This document shows, in pieces, positions 16,340 through 24,798 of a DNA stretch of 54,510 bases. Origin of the DNA: Bradyrhizobium sp. AUGA SZCCT0158 (lineage in GTDB: Bacteria; Pseudomonadota; Alphaproteobacteria; Rhizobiales; Xanthobacteraceae); assembly GCF_018130065.1 (NCBI RefSeq), contig NZ_JAFCME010000036.1:1-54510 (forward strand), read 5' to 3'. The notes under the pieces are model-generated. The model saw only the letters and a program-made list of their open reading frames with translations. It had not been told where the DNA came from and did no database searches. Every line of letters begins with the position of its first letter. Position 1 is the first letter of the stretch. Both the position numbers and the translations under genes were made by a program.

Positions 16340-17764
16340 ATGACCGATTCCGTCGTCACCCGCTTTGCCCCCTCGCCGACCGGCTTCCTGCACATCGGAG
16401 GCGCCCGCACCGCGCTGTTCAACTGGCTCTACGCCAAGAAACACGGCGGCAAGATGCTGCTGCGGATCGAGGATACCGACCGCGAGCGGTCGACCGAGCC
16501 GGCGATTGCCGCGATCCTCGACGGATTGAAGTGGCTGGAGCTCGGTTGGGACGGCGACGTCATCTACCAGTTCAGCCGCGCCGCCCGCCACCGCGAGGCT
16601 GCCGAGTCCCTGCTCGCCAGCGGCCGGGCCTATCGCTGCTACGCCACGCCGGAGGAACTGACGGCGATGCGCGAGAAGGCCCGCGCCGAGGGCCGCACCC
16701 GCCTCTATGACGGCCTGTGGCGCGACCGTGACCCGTCGGAGGCGCCCGCGGGCATGAAGCCCACCATCCGTCTCAAGGCGCCGCAGACCGGCGAGACCGT
16801 GATCGAGGATCAGGTCCAGGGCCGCGTGGTCTGGCAGAACGAGAACCTCGACGATCTCGTGCTGCTGCGCGGCGACGGCAACCCGACCTACATGCTGGCG
16901 GTCGTGGTCGACGACCACGACATGGGCGTCACCCACGTGATCCGGGGTGACGATCATTTGATCAACGCCGCGCGCCAGAAGCAGATCTACGACGCGCTGG
17001 ATTGGACGCTTCCGAACATGTCCCATATCCCGCTGATCCATGGGGCCGATGGCGCGAAGCTGTCGAAGCGTCATGGCGCGCTCGGGGTCGAGGCCTACCG
17101 CGCACTCGGCTATCTGCCGGCGGCGCTGCGCAATTACCTGGTCCGGCTCGGCTGGGGCCATGGCGACCAGGAGATTTTCTCGACGGAGGAGATGATCGCC
17201 GCGTTCGACCTGCCCGCCATCGGCCGTTCGGCGGCGCGCTTCGATTTCGCCAAGCTTGAAAACCTCAACGGCCACTACATCCGCCAGGCCGACGATCAAG
17301 CGCTCGTGACCATGTTCGAGCAGCTGCTGGATCACGTTCCTGATGGCGCCGAACTGAAGGCCAAGCTCAACGACACCACGCGGGCGCAATTGCTGCGGGC
17401 AATGCCGAGCCTGAAAGAGCGCGCCAAGACGCTGCTCGAATTGATCGCGGGCTCCTACTTCATCTTTGCCGACCGTCCGCTCGAGCTCGAGCCGAAAGCG
17501 GCCGCCCTGCTGACGCCGGAAACCCGCGGTTTGATCGGCAAGCTGCGCGATGCGCTGGAGGCCGTCACCGACTGGAATTCGGAAACCACCGAAGCCGCCA
17601 TGCGGAATTTCGCCGAGCAGAATAACCTCAAGCTGGGCGCGGTCGCCCAGCCGCTGCGGGTGGCGCTGACCGGGCGGACGACGTCGCCCGGAATCTTCGA
17701 CGTGCTGGCGGTGCTGGGGCGGGATCAATGCCTGGCCCGGCTCGGCGATCAAGCCGCGGGATGA
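16340..17764 (+). CDS. gltX: Glutamyl-tRNA synthetase
   Basis: Charges tRNA-Glu with glutamate. The 474-residue discriminating-type bacterial GluRS has the ATP motif HIGG at 18-21 in PSPTGFLHIGGARTAL, the RIEDTDRERS block at 48-57, and KLSKR at 240-244 in DGAKLSKRHGALG. The C-terminal anticodon-binding helical domain is present to the end. The start at 16340 follows the divergent glnS promoter region. The next gene downstream is gltA, 159 bases away, with its own leader. I recall the lexA-comEC-gltX-gltA order from other Bradyrhizobium genomes; here the 8.7-16.2 kb block separates comEC from gltX. Confidence 0.97.
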   Translation: MTDSVVTRFAPSPTGFLHIGGARTALFNWLYAKKHGGKMLLRIEDTDRERSTEPAIAAILDGLKWLELGWDGDVIYQFSRAARHREAAESLLASGRAYRCYATPEELTAMREKARAEGRTRLYDGLWRDRDPSEAPAGMKPTIRLKAPQTGETVIEDQVQGRVVWQNENLDDLVLLRGDGNPTYMLAVVVDDHDMGVTHVIRGDDHLINAARQKQIYDALDWTLPNMSHIPLIHGADGAKLSKRHGALGVEAYRALGYLPAALRNYLVRLGWGHGDQEIFSTEEMIAAFDLPAIGRSAARFDFAKLENLNGHYIRQADDQALVTMFEQLLDHVPDGAELKAKLNDTTRAQLLRAMPSLKERAKTLLELIAGSYFIFADRPLELEPKAAALLTPETRGLIGKLRDALEAVTDWNSETTEAAMRNFAEQNNLKLGAVAQPLRVALTGRTTSPGIFDVLAVLGRDQCLARLGDQAAG

Positions 17765-17923
17765 ACCCCTGCTATGTGCTAGCGGCGGCCATCTTGCAGT
17801 GCACAGGGCAATAAGCTACCCCTTTCCAGCCGCCTTCTAGACAATCCGGCCTGCCCCTTTTCGCCCCAGAGAATGGCATCAGGAACAGCCGGTTTTCGCA
17901 ACGATTTCATCGGGGACTACACG

Positions 17924-19228
17924 ATGGACGCAAAATCCAGCAACAAGACCGCAACGCTAACGGTAGGTAACAAGACCTACGATTTCCCGATCCTGAGCGG
18001 CACGGTGGGGCCGGATGTCATCGACATCGCCAAGCTCTACGGCCAGGCCGGGATGTTCACCTACGACCCCGGCTTCACCTCCACCGGCAGCTGCCAGTCG
18101 AAGATCACCTATATCGACGGCGACGCCGGCATCCTGGAATACCGCGGCTATCCGATCGAGCAGCTCGCCGAAAAGGGCGATTTCCTCGAGACCTGCTATC
18201 TGCTGCTGTACGGGGACCTTCCGACCAAGGCGCAGAAGGAAGATTTCGACCACCGCGTGATCCATCACACCATGGTTCACGAGCAGATGGCCCGCTTCTT
18301 CCAGGGCTTCCGCCGCGACGCCCATCCGATGGCCATCATGGTCGCGGCCGTCGGCGCGCTGGCCGCGTTCTATCACGACAGTACCGACATCAACGATACG
18401 AAGCAGCGCATGATCGCCTCGATGCGCATGATCGCCAAGGTTCCGACGCTGGCCGCGATGGCCTTCAAATACACCGTCGGCCAGCCCTTCGTGTACCCGA
18501 AGAACTCGCTCACCTTTGCCGAGAACTTCCTCAACATGTGCTTTGCCGTCCCCTGCGAGGACTACAAGATCAACCCGGTGCTGGCTGATGCGCTGGACAA
18601 GATCTTCATCCTGCACGCCGACCATGAGCAAAACGCCTCGACCTCGACGGTGCGTATCGCCGGCTCTTCCGGCGCCAATCCGTTCGCCTGTATCGCCGCG
18701 GGCATCGCCTGCCTGTGGGGACCGGCGCATGGCGGCGCCAACGAGGCTGCGCTGGCGATGCTGGCCGAGATCGGCACGGTCGACAAGATTCCCGAGTTCA
18801 TCGCCAAGGTGAAGGACAAGAACTCGGAAGTCCGCCTGATGGGCTTCGGACATCGCGTCTACAAGAACTACGATCCGCGCGCCAAGATCATGCAGAAGAT
18901 GTGTCACGCGGTGCTGGCCGAGACCGGCCATGGCGACGACCCGATGCTGAAGGTCGCGCTGGAGCTGGAAAAGATCGCGCTCAGCGATCCCTACTTCATC
19001 GACCGCAAGCTCTACCCGAACGTCGACTTCTATTCGGGCATCACGCTCAAGGCGATGGGCTTCCCGACCTCGATGTTCACCGTGCTGTTCGCGGTCGCCC
19101 GCACCGTCGGCTGGATCAGCCAGTGGAGCGAGATGATCGAGGATCCGCAGCAGAAGATCGGCCGTCCGCGCCAGCTCTACACCGGCGTCGCCCGCCGCGA
19201 CTACGTCGAGATGGGCAAGCGCAAGTAA
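17924..19228 (+). CDS. gltA: Citrate synthase
   Basis: Condenses acetyl-CoA and oxaloacetate to citrate at the entry of the TCA cycle. The 434-residue protein is the large hexameric bacterial type. It begins MDAKSSNKTATLTVGNKTYD; the frame is open to 17873 but family length fixes the ATG at 17924. Active-site regions are visible as GPAHGGANEAALAML (His), MGFGHRVYKNYDPRAK (His) and NVDFYSGI (Asp) near the C terminus. A strong terminator and a 31-bp inverted repeat follow. Single-gene transcription is likely. No 2-methylcitrate pathway gene is nearby, so the TCA role is the simple reading. Confidence 0.97.
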   Translation: MDAKSSNKTATLTVGNKTYDFPILSGTVGPDVIDIAKLYGQAGMFTYDPGFTSTGSCQSKITYIDGDAGILEYRGYPIEQLAEKGDFLETCYLLLYGDLPTKAQKEDFDHRVIHHTMVHEQMARFFQGFRRDAHPMAIMVAAVGALAAFYHDSTDINDTKQRMIASMRMIAKVPTLAAMAFKYTVGQPFVYPKNSLTFAENFLNMCFAVPCEDYKINPVLADALDKIFILHADHEQNASTSTVRIAGSSGANPFACIAAGIACLWGPAHGGANEAALAMLAEIGTVDKIPEFIAKVKDKNSEVRLMGFGHRVYKNYDPRAKIMQKMCHAVLAETGHGDDPMLKVALELEKIALSDPYFIDRKLYPNVDFYSGITLKAMGFPTSMFTVLFAVARTVGWISQWSEMIEDPQQKIGRPRQLYTGVARRDYVEMGKRK

Positions 19229-19253
19229 GGCCTGACGGATACGAGACCGAAGA

Positions 19254-19288
19254 AAGCCGGATGCGATAGTCGCGTCCGGCTTTTTTTT
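19254..19288 (+). terminator. Rho-independent terminator after gltA
   Basis: A compound hairpin (agccgga / tccggct enclosing gcga-tag-tcgc) begins 25 bases after the gltA stop and is followed by eight T residues. It is a textbook intrinsic terminator. Confidence 0.93.
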
Positions 19289-19368
19289 GTAGGGTGGGTG
19301 GAGCGCAGCGATACCCACCGCCAAGCCGAAGAAAGTTGGTGGGTATCGCTGCGCTCCACCCACCCTAC
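19289..19368. repeat. 31-bp perfect inverted repeat element
   Basis: The arms at 19289-19319 and 19338-19368 are exact reverse complements over 31 bases, with an 18-base loop. The left arm begins gtagggtgggtggagcgcag. I recognise the gtagggtggg...cccaccctac ends from many Bradyrhizobium intergenic regions. It begins at the last T of the gltA terminator and ends 17 bases before the GFA gene. Confidence 0.85.
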
Positions 19369-19385
19369 GATTCCAGGAGACCCTC

Positions 19386-19790
19386 ATGCTCACCGGAAGC
19401 TGCATGTGCAAAAGCGTGGCCTATGAGGTGGACGCCGAACCCGGCGCCATCGTGCACTGCCACTGCGCCACCTGCCGCAAGGCGCATGGCTCGGCGTTCT
19501 CGACGGTGACCAGCGTGCCGCGCGACCGCTTTCGCTGGACCAAAGGCGAAAGCCTGCTCAGGGGCTTTGAGTCCTCGCCCGGCAAGCAGCGCTATTTCTG
19601 CACGCAATGCGGCTCGCAAATCGTCGCCGAGCGCGCCGGCACCGGCAACGTCCTGCTGCGGATGGGGTGTCTGGACACACCGATCACCAAGCGGGCCGTC
19701 GCACACATCTGGCGATCGGATTGCGCGACCTGGTTCGACCCGAAGGATCAATTGCCGGAGTGGCCGGAAGGTTCGGCACCGAAGGGTTAG
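19386..19790 (+). CDS. GFA / CENP-V domain protein
   Basis: A 134-residue zinc protein of the GFA family, named for glutathione-dependent formaldehyde-activating enzyme, although most members have no proven activity. Zinc ligands are visible as GSCMCKSVAYEV (Cys6, Cys8), HCHCATCRKAHGS around 25-37, and YFCTQCGSQI around 75-84, the standard two-site layout. The ATG at 19386 starts the family-typical MLTGSCMCKSV. The right arm of the 31-bp inverted repeat ends just upstream, so the gene's own promoter must overlap that element or it depends on read-through from gltA. It converges on lpxB across the repeat at 19793-19897. Confidence 0.9.
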   Translation: MLTGSCMCKSVAYEVDAEPGAIVHCHCATCRKAHGSAFSTVTSVPRDRFRWTKGESLLRGFESSPGKQRYFCTQCGSQIVAERAGTGNVLLRMGCLDTPITKRAVAHIWRSDCATWFDPKDQLPEWPEGSAPKG

Positions 19791-19792
19791 CG

Positions 19793-19897
19793 CTAGAGCC
19801 TTTTCCGTTCCGATTGAATCGGAACGGGGCTCTAGATTCTTGGTTTGACGCGTTTTCTTAACGCGAACCGGCGTCCACTTCGCTGGAAAACGCTCTA
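19793..19897. repeat. Bradyrhizobium REP-like element, copy 1
   Basis: The element opens with a palindrome (ctagagcc at 19793-19800 paired with ggctctag at 19828-19835, with an inner ccgttccgat / atcggaacgg hairpin), followed by gacgcgttttcttaacgcga and cacttcgctggaaaacgct. The last bases overlap the lpxB stop codon. A second copy of the 3' part, in the same orientation, lies at 24799-24855. It lies between two convergent genes and could end both transcripts. Confidence 0.8.
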
Positions 19898-21079
19898 CCG
19901 CCGCGCCTTGCGCATCGTCGCGAGCACGATATCGGCGGCGCGGGCGCTCGGCGGCGTGTTGCCGGTCGACATGATCCGGTCGATTTTCGCGAAGGCTTCG
20001 AGCTGCTTTCGACGCAGTGTCGACTCGCCAAGCAACTCGCGCAACACCTGCGATAGTTTTTCCGCCGTGCAGTCCTGCTGCAGGAATTCTGGAACGACGT
20101 TTTCGCCGATCACGAGATTGGCCAGGATCACCGAACTCACATTGATCGCCCGCCGCAGGATCCAGGCTTCCGTCGCGCCGGTGCGGTAGGCCGTCACCAT
20201 CGGCACGCCTGATAGTGCAAGCTCGAGCGTTACGGTGCCGGATTTTGCCAGTGCCGCATGCGCGATCCGGAACGCGGCCCGCTTCTCCTGTTCGCCGATC
20301 ACGACGCGGGGCTGCACCGTCCAGGTCTTCAGCGCTTCCGCGACCGCCTCCTGCAGATGCGGCATGGTCGGCAGGATCAGCTCGAACGCCACGCCCTCGG
20401 CATTGAGCCGCCCCAGCGCCTGGCCGAACACCGCCATGTGGTGGCGGATCTCGCTGCGGCGGCTTCCCGGCAGCACCAGCAGTACCGGCGGCGGCGCGTC
20501 GCGCCGCTGTCGCTCCTCAGAGGTGGGCCGGAGCGAGGCGAGCTGTTCGGTCAGGGGATGGCCGACATAGCTGCAGGGCGGCCCGCGAAGCCTCTGGTAC
20601 GCCTCTGGTTCGAACGGCAGCAAAGCCAGCACGTGATCGACATAAGTCAGCATCGCGCGGGCCCGGCCCGACCGCCACGCCCAGACCGAGGGCGAGACGT
20701 AGTCGACGATCGGAATGTTGGGATCGCTGGCGCGGACACGCTTCGCCACGCGGTGGGTGAAATCGGGGCTGTCGATGATGACGAGAAGGTCGGGCGTAGC
20801 CTCCGTGACCGCAGCGGCGGTTTGCTTGATCAACCGCAGGATCTTCGGCAATTGCTTGACCACGGCGGCAAGGCCGATGATCGAGAGTTCCTCGATCGGA
20901 AACCACGAATTCATGCCCTCGCGCGCCATCGCGCGGCCGCCGACGCCTTCGAACTGCACCGCGTCGCCGAGGCGCTGGCGCAACACTTTCATGAGATTGG
21001 CGCCGAGGCGATCGCCGGATTCCTCCGTCGCGATCAGGACGATCTTGCGCACCGTGTCGGTGGTCGGACGCGGCGGCAT
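19895..21079 (-). CDS. lpxB: Lipid-A-disaccharide synthase
   Basis: LpxB joins UDP-2,3-diacylglucosamine and lipid X to form the lipid A disaccharide at the inner membrane. This GT19 enzyme of about 394 residues begins MPPRPTTDTVRKIVLIATEE; a GTG one codon upstream (21082) is equally possible. Landmarks are the ATEESGDRLGANLM N-terminal motif, the VIIDSPDFTHRVAKRVR region, YVSPSVWAWRSGRARAM near 130, GPPCSYVGHPLTEQL, and the LVLPGSRRSEI nucleotide-sugar site. The start overlaps the lpxI stop (TGATG), so translation is coupled. It is the last gene of the leftward lpx run and its stop codon lies in a repeat. Confidence 0.96.
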   Translation of the reverse strand: MPPRPTTDTVRKIVLIATEESGDRLGANLMKVLRQRLGDAVQFEGVGGRAMAREGMNSWFPIEELSIIGLAAVVKQLPKILRLIKQTAAAVTEATPDLLVIIDSPDFTHRVAKRVRASDPNIPIVDYVSPSVWAWRSGRARAMLTYVDHVLALLPFEPEAYQRLRGPPCSYVGHPLTEQLASLRPTSEERQRRDAPPPVLLVLPGSRRSEIRHHMAVFGQALGRLNAEGVAFELILPTMPHLQEAVAEALKTWTVQPRVVIGEQEKRAAFRIAHAALAKSGTVTLELALSGVPMVTAYRTGATEAWILRRAINVSSVILANLVIGENVVPEFLQQDCTAEKLSQVLRELLGESTLRRKQLEAFAKIDRIMSTGNTPPSARAADIVLATMRKARR

Positions 21080-21957
21080 CACGCCGGCAGCCCCTGGATG
21101 AAGAGGCCGGCGCTGTCGGCCGCATCGATCATGGCCTGCGCGTCCGCCGCGATGGTTTGTCCGGCAATGATGGCAATGCCGGCAAGCCCTGCCTCGGCCG
21201 CGCCTTCGACCGTCGTTGCCCCCACCGTCGGCAGGTCGAAGCGCAAATCCTGGCTGGTCTTGGGCGCCTTGACCAGTACGCCACGGCCCGTGCTGGCGCG
21301 GATGCGGCCCTCGCTGCGCAAGCGCGCCACGCGCGCCAAGAGCCTGTCGGTGCCCTCGATGTCTTCCACCGCCACCACGTGACCGTCGATCACCACGACG
21401 GCCTGGCCGATGTCGAACGGGCTTAGCGCGCGCAACACCTCCCGCCCCTTCTCGATGTCGGCGGTGCCGGCCGGATCCGGCGTTGCGCGGGCAATCCGCC
21501 CCTCGGGCATCAGCATATCAGGGGCAACCTGCCTGATGCCGACCATGCGAAAGCCGTCCTGCTCGAAAATCCGGCCGATCCCCGACAGCAGATGGTCGTC
21601 GCCGCCGCGAAACGCCGCCAGGATAGGGCCGATAACGCGGATCGTCCCCCAGTCCAGCCTGATTTCCGACAGCGCCGGCCGCAGCAGCGTGCCGATGAAG
21701 ATCAGGTCGCGGCAGCCTTCGCTGCGCAACAGCTTTTTCGCCCGGCCGATCTGCCCGACCGAAATCCAGTGGTGGCGGAAACGTTCGGCCCGGACCGGGT
21801 CACAGGAGCCCCGCAGCGCGAACAGCACCGGCGCGATGCCGCGAGCGGCAAGCGAATCCGCGACCGCGAACGGCATGGCGCCACCGCCCGCGATCACGCC
21901 GACCGGCGAAGAAATCTCTGAAGCCGCTGAACTCATGGGCTGCGGCGATCCCGTCAT
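21079..21957 (-). CDS. lpxI: UDP-2,3-diacylglucosamine pyrophosphatase LpxI
   Basis: LpxI hydrolyses UDP-2,3-diacylglucosamine to lipid X, replacing LpxH in most alphaproteobacteria. The 292-residue protein has the two family domains: N-terminal VGVIAGGGAMPFAVADSLAA and FRHHWISVGQIGRAKKLLRS, and C-terminal FDIGQAVVVIDGHVVAVEDI with EGTDRLLARVARL. The ending GLAGIAIIAGQTIAADAQ is also typical. It overlaps both neighbours by a few bases (lpxA stop and lpxB start), a tightly coupled lpxA-lpxI-lpxB unit. No lpxH is in the window, consistent with the known replacement. Confidence 0.95.
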   Translation of the reverse strand: MTGSPQPMSSAASEISSPVGVIAGGGAMPFAVADSLAARGIAPVLFALRGSCDPVRAERFRHHWISVGQIGRAKKLLRSEGCRDLIFIGTLLRPALSEIRLDWGTIRVIGPILAAFRGGDDHLLSGIGRIFEQDGFRMVGIRQVAPDMLMPEGRIARATPDPAGTADIEKGREVLRALSPFDIGQAVVVIDGHVVAVEDIEGTDRLLARVARLRSEGRIRASTGRGVLVKAPKTSQDLRFDLPTVGATTVEGAAEAGLAGIAIIAGQTIAADAQAMIDAADSAGLFIQGLPA

Positions 21958-22760
21958 CAGGATTTATGAGCGTCGTCGGCCGGCAGGCACAGCGCGCGAT
22001 GCTTCCCCGCATCGATGAAGGCGAGGATTTCCGCGATCGCCGGATCGTTCGCCGCCAGCGGCTGAACCTCGCTCAGCCGCTCGGCAAAGATGCCGGGGCC
22101 ATGGAACAGCTTTTGATAGAACGCGCGCACCGTGACGAGCCGGTCCTTGGTGAATTTGCGCCGCTTCATGCCGATGATGTTGAGGCCCTCGAGGCTCGCA
22201 TACTGGCCGTTGACGAGGCCGAACGGGATGACGTCGCCGCGCACGCCGCAGACGCCGCCGACCATCACCTGCGGCCCGATCCGGGTGAACTGATGCACGG
22301 CGGAAAGCCCGCCGATGAAGACGAAATCGCCGATCTCGCAATGGCCGCCGAGCGTCGCTGATGTCGCGAAGATCACGTCATTGCCGACCTGGCAGTCATG
22401 ACCGACATGACTGCAGTTCATGAAATAGCCGCGCTCGCCGACCCGCGTGACGCCGCCGCCGGCAACGGTGCCGGCGTTCATGGTGACGGATTCGCGGATG
22501 GTACAGCCGGCCCCGATTTCAAGCCTGGTCAGTTCGCCGCGATAGCTCAGCGATTGCGGCGGGGTGCCGAGCGAGACGAACGGATAGATCGTGCAGCTGT
22601 CGCCGATGGATGTCCGCGCCGTGACGTGGACATGGCCGATCAGCTTGCAATTGGCGCCGATCACGACGTGAGGCCCGATGATGCAATAGGGACCGATCGA
22701 GGTGCCCTCGCCGATCACAGCGCCATCTTCAATCCGCGCGGTGGGATCGATCATGCTCAT
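21957..22760 (-). CDS. lpxA: UDP-N-acetylglucosamine acyltransferase
   Basis: LpxA adds a 3-hydroxyacyl chain from ACP to UDP-GlcNAc, the first step of lipid A synthesis. From the ATG at 22760 it is 267 residues (MSMIDPTARIEDGAVIGEGT). The N-terminal two thirds are hexapeptide repeats forming a left-handed beta-helix. The catalytic His is in FMNCSHVGHDCQVG, and the helical C-terminal domain runs from RKFTKDRLVTVRAFYQKLFH. An ATG six codons upstream (22778) is in frame. Unlike the usual contiguous order, the gene is separated from fabZ by 444 bases that carry a KTSC gene on the opposite strand, so lpxA-lpxI-lpxB probably has its own promoter. Confidence 0.96.
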   Translation of the reverse strand: MSMIDPTARIEDGAVIGEGTSIGPYCIIGPHVVIGANCKLIGHVHVTARTSIGDSCTIYPFVSLGTPPQSLSYRGELTRLEIGAGCTIRESVTMNAGTVAGGGVTRVGERGYFMNCSHVGHDCQVGNDVIFATSATLGGHCEIGDFVFIGGLSAVHQFTRIGPQVMVGGVCGVRGDVIPFGLVNGQYASLEGLNIIGMKRRKFTKDRLVTVRAFYQKLFHGPGIFAERLSEVQPLAANDPAIAEILAFIDAGKHRALCLPADDAHKS

Positions 22761-22887
22761 CAGGACGGGTCCGGCCATTCGTTAACAAGGAAGACGCTAA
22801 ATCGTCGGGTTTTCCGGTGGTTACCGCGACTTTGCCTGATCTGTCCAGTGACGTATGATCTCGGCTTATTTCAGCATTTGTGACACC

Positions 22888-23208
22888 ATGGTCCGAGTTG
22901 CCGCGGCGATTTTCATGCACCTGCTGGCCACGCCGGTCGTTTCCGAAACGATCGATGTCGCCGGCCGCAGCAGCATCGACCTGAACAGTTTCGAGTGCCG
23001 TGACATCACCCGCAGCAGCATCGTGCAACGCGTCTGCTACGACCGCGCGAGGCGCCATCTGATCGTCGCGGTCAAGGGAGCCTACGACCAGTATTGCGAT
23101 CTGCCGGCCGAGACTTACGACGCCTTGCTGGGCGCGCCGTCGATGGGCGGGTTCTTCAACCGCCATATCAGGCCAGCGTCGGACGCTCGCTTCGCTTGCC
23201 CGAATTAA
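22888..23208 (+). CDS. Secreted KTSC-domain protein
   Basis: A 106-residue protein with an N-terminal signal peptide (MVRVAAAIFMHLLATPVVSE) and a KTSC-like domain in which YDQYCDLPAETYDALLGAPS is followed by MGGFFNRHIR, the domain's usual ending. The start at 22888 puts the signal peptide at the N terminus; the frame is open to 22855. Four cysteines (ECRD, RVCYD, QYCDL, FACPN) could form two disulfides in the periplasm. The gene lies on the plus strand between lpxA and fabZ. Its last four bases overlap the end of fabZ tail to tail, and its start is divergent from lpxA. Function unknown. Confidence 0.8.
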   Translation: MVRVAAAIFMHLLATPVVSETIDVAGRSSIDLNSFECRDITRSSIVQRVCYDRARRHLIVAVKGAYDQYCDLPAETYDALLGAPSMGGFFNRHIRPASDARFACPN

Positions 23209-23666
23209 TCCGTGAGCATCGCGCCGACGTCAGCCTCGGCGACCACGGCGCCATTGACCTTGGCGTCGCCGTGAAACCACCACATCGCCTTGCGGCGGCC
23301 GATCGAGCGCATGTGGTATTCGATGGTGTCGCCGGGCAGCACGGGTTTGCGGAACTTGCACTTGTCGATGGTCAGGAAGTACACCGCGCGCGGCTTCTCG
23401 GTGCCTTCGACCGACTTGATGCCGATCACGCCGGCGGTCTGCGCCATGGCCTCGATCATCATCACGCCGGGATAGACCGGCCGTTCCGGGAAATGTCCCT
23501 GAAACGCCGGCTCGTTGAAGGTCACGTTCTTGACGCCGATGCCGGAGTAATCGGTGCGGATGTTGATCACCCGGTCGATCAGCAGCATCGGAAAACGATG
23601 CGGAAGCGTCTTGAGGATCTCGTTGATATCAACGAGTTCAAACCTGACCGGCACCTCCTCCATCAC
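23205..23666 (-). CDS. fabZ: 3-hydroxyacyl-ACP dehydratase FabZ
   Basis: FabZ dehydrates 3-hydroxyacyl-ACP in fatty acid elongation and competes with LpxA/LpxD for hydroxyacyl-ACP. The 153-residue hot-dog protein has LKTLPHRFPMLLIDRV near residue 18 and the active-site segment FQGHFPERPVYPGVMMIEAM around 55-74, with the catalytic His and Glu. The start overlaps the lpxD stop by four bases (ATGA), so the two are coupled. Its stop overlaps the KTSC gene on the other strand. The length matches the family. Confidence 0.97.
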   Translation of the reverse strand: MMEEVPVRFELVDINEILKTLPHRFPMLLIDRVINIRTDYSGIGVKNVTFNEPAFQGHFPERPVYPGVMMIEAMAQTAGVIGIKSVEGTEKPRAVYFLTIDKCKFRKPVLPGDTIEYHMRSIGRRKAMWWFHGDAKVNGAVVAEADVGAMLTD

Positions 23667-24727
23667 TCCCGTCCCTCGTTCTTCGGATCGGCGGCGTCCT
23701 GCGCCAGTCGCTCCACTGCAATAATCTCCCTAAACCACTGTTTGGTTGGTTTTGCAAAAAAACCGCCCCAGCGGCCATTGGGCGGGATGTCGTCCTTGAC
23801 CCCGCTCATGGCGGTGACCTGGGCACCGTCGCCGATCTTGAGGTGGTTATTGATACCGACCTTGGCGCCCAGCGCGACATTGTCCCCGATCGTCAGGCTG
23901 CCCGCGAGCCCGATCTGGGCTGCGAGCAGGCAGTGCCTGCCGATGGTCACGTTGTGGCCGATCTGGACCTGATTGTCGATTTTGGTGCCCTCGCCGATGA
24001 CCGTATCGCGCAGGCTGCCGCGGTCGATGGTGGTGTTGGCGCCGATCTCGACATTGTTCTGGATCAGGACGCGGCCGGTCTGCGGCACCTTCAGATGGCC
24101 CTCGGGACCAAAGAAAATAAAGCCATAGCCGTCCTGGCCGATGCTGCAGCCGGGGTGGATCAAAACGTTGTTGCCGATCAGGGAGAACTGGATCGCGGTA
24201 CGCGCACCGACATTGCAGTCCCGGCCGATGCGCACCTCGGCCCCGATCACGGCCCCTGCACCGATCACCGTTCCCGCCCCGATCTCGACCCGAGGGCCGA
24301 TCACCGCCAGCGGATCGACGATGACGCCGTCTTCCAGATGGGCTGACGGGTCGATGATCGCCGACGGGGCAATTCCGTCATTGTCGAACCAGGACTGTGG
24401 ACGCAGCGCGTCTTCATGCCACTGGCGCGCGATCTGCACGAACGCGCGGAACGGCTGGGCGGTCCGCAGCACCGCGACATGAGGCGGTACCTGCGCTTCA
24501 AAACGCGGGCTGACCAGGCAGGCACCGGCCTTTGTCGCGGCGAGCTGGTCGGCGTATTTGAGGTTGTCGAAGAACGCCAGATGCATCGGGCCGGCCTCGT
24601 CGAGCGACGCGAGGCCCCGGATGAGATGGCCGCCATGTGCGGGGTCGACCAATACCGACTTCGTCAACGCGGCGATATCAGCCAGCGTCGACGAAGGCGG
24701 TTGCTTGAAGAACATCGGCTGCGCCAT
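23663..24727 (-). CDS. lpxD: UDP-3-O-acylglucosamine N-acyltransferase
   Basis: LpxD adds the second acyl chain to UDP-3-O-acyl-glucosamine. From the ATG at 24727 it is 354 residues (MAQPMFFKQPPSSTLADIAA). An N-terminal uridine-binding domain (HLAFFDNLKYADQLAATKAG region) precedes a hexapeptide beta-helix, with the catalytic His in VQIGHNVTIGRHC. A C-terminal helix closes the protein (KPTKQWFREIIAVERLAQ). The frame is open 19 codons upstream with a TTG, which seems less likely. A REP-like element lies just upstream, between bamA and lpxD, so read-through from bamA must cross it. Confidence 0.96.
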   Translation of the reverse strand: MAQPMFFKQPPSSTLADIAALTKSVLVDPAHGGHLIRGLASLDEAGPMHLAFFDNLKYADQLAATKAGACLVSPRFEAQVPPHVAVLRTAQPFRAFVQIARQWHEDALRPQSWFDNDGIAPSAIIDPSAHLEDGVIVDPLAVIGPRVEIGAGTVIGAGAVIGAEVRIGRDCNVGARTAIQFSLIGNNVLIHPGCSIGQDGYGFIFFGPEGHLKVPQTGRVLIQNNVEIGANTTIDRGSLRDTVIGEGTKIDNQVQIGHNVTIGRHCLLAAQIGLAGSLTIGDNVALGAKVGINNHLKIGDGAQVTAMSGVKDDIPPNGRWGGFFAKPTKQWFREIIAVERLAQDAADPKNEGRE

Positions 24728-24798
24728 TCCACCCGTCGCAGTCCGGCCGGCTGTCGCTTCAGAGGCCCGGTTCTGAATAATCAAAACCGACGCCTCTC

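Noticed and set aside
16016..17752. 578-codon minus-strand ORF opposite gltX
   Set aside because: Shadow of gltX; the gltX frame has all synthetase motifs.
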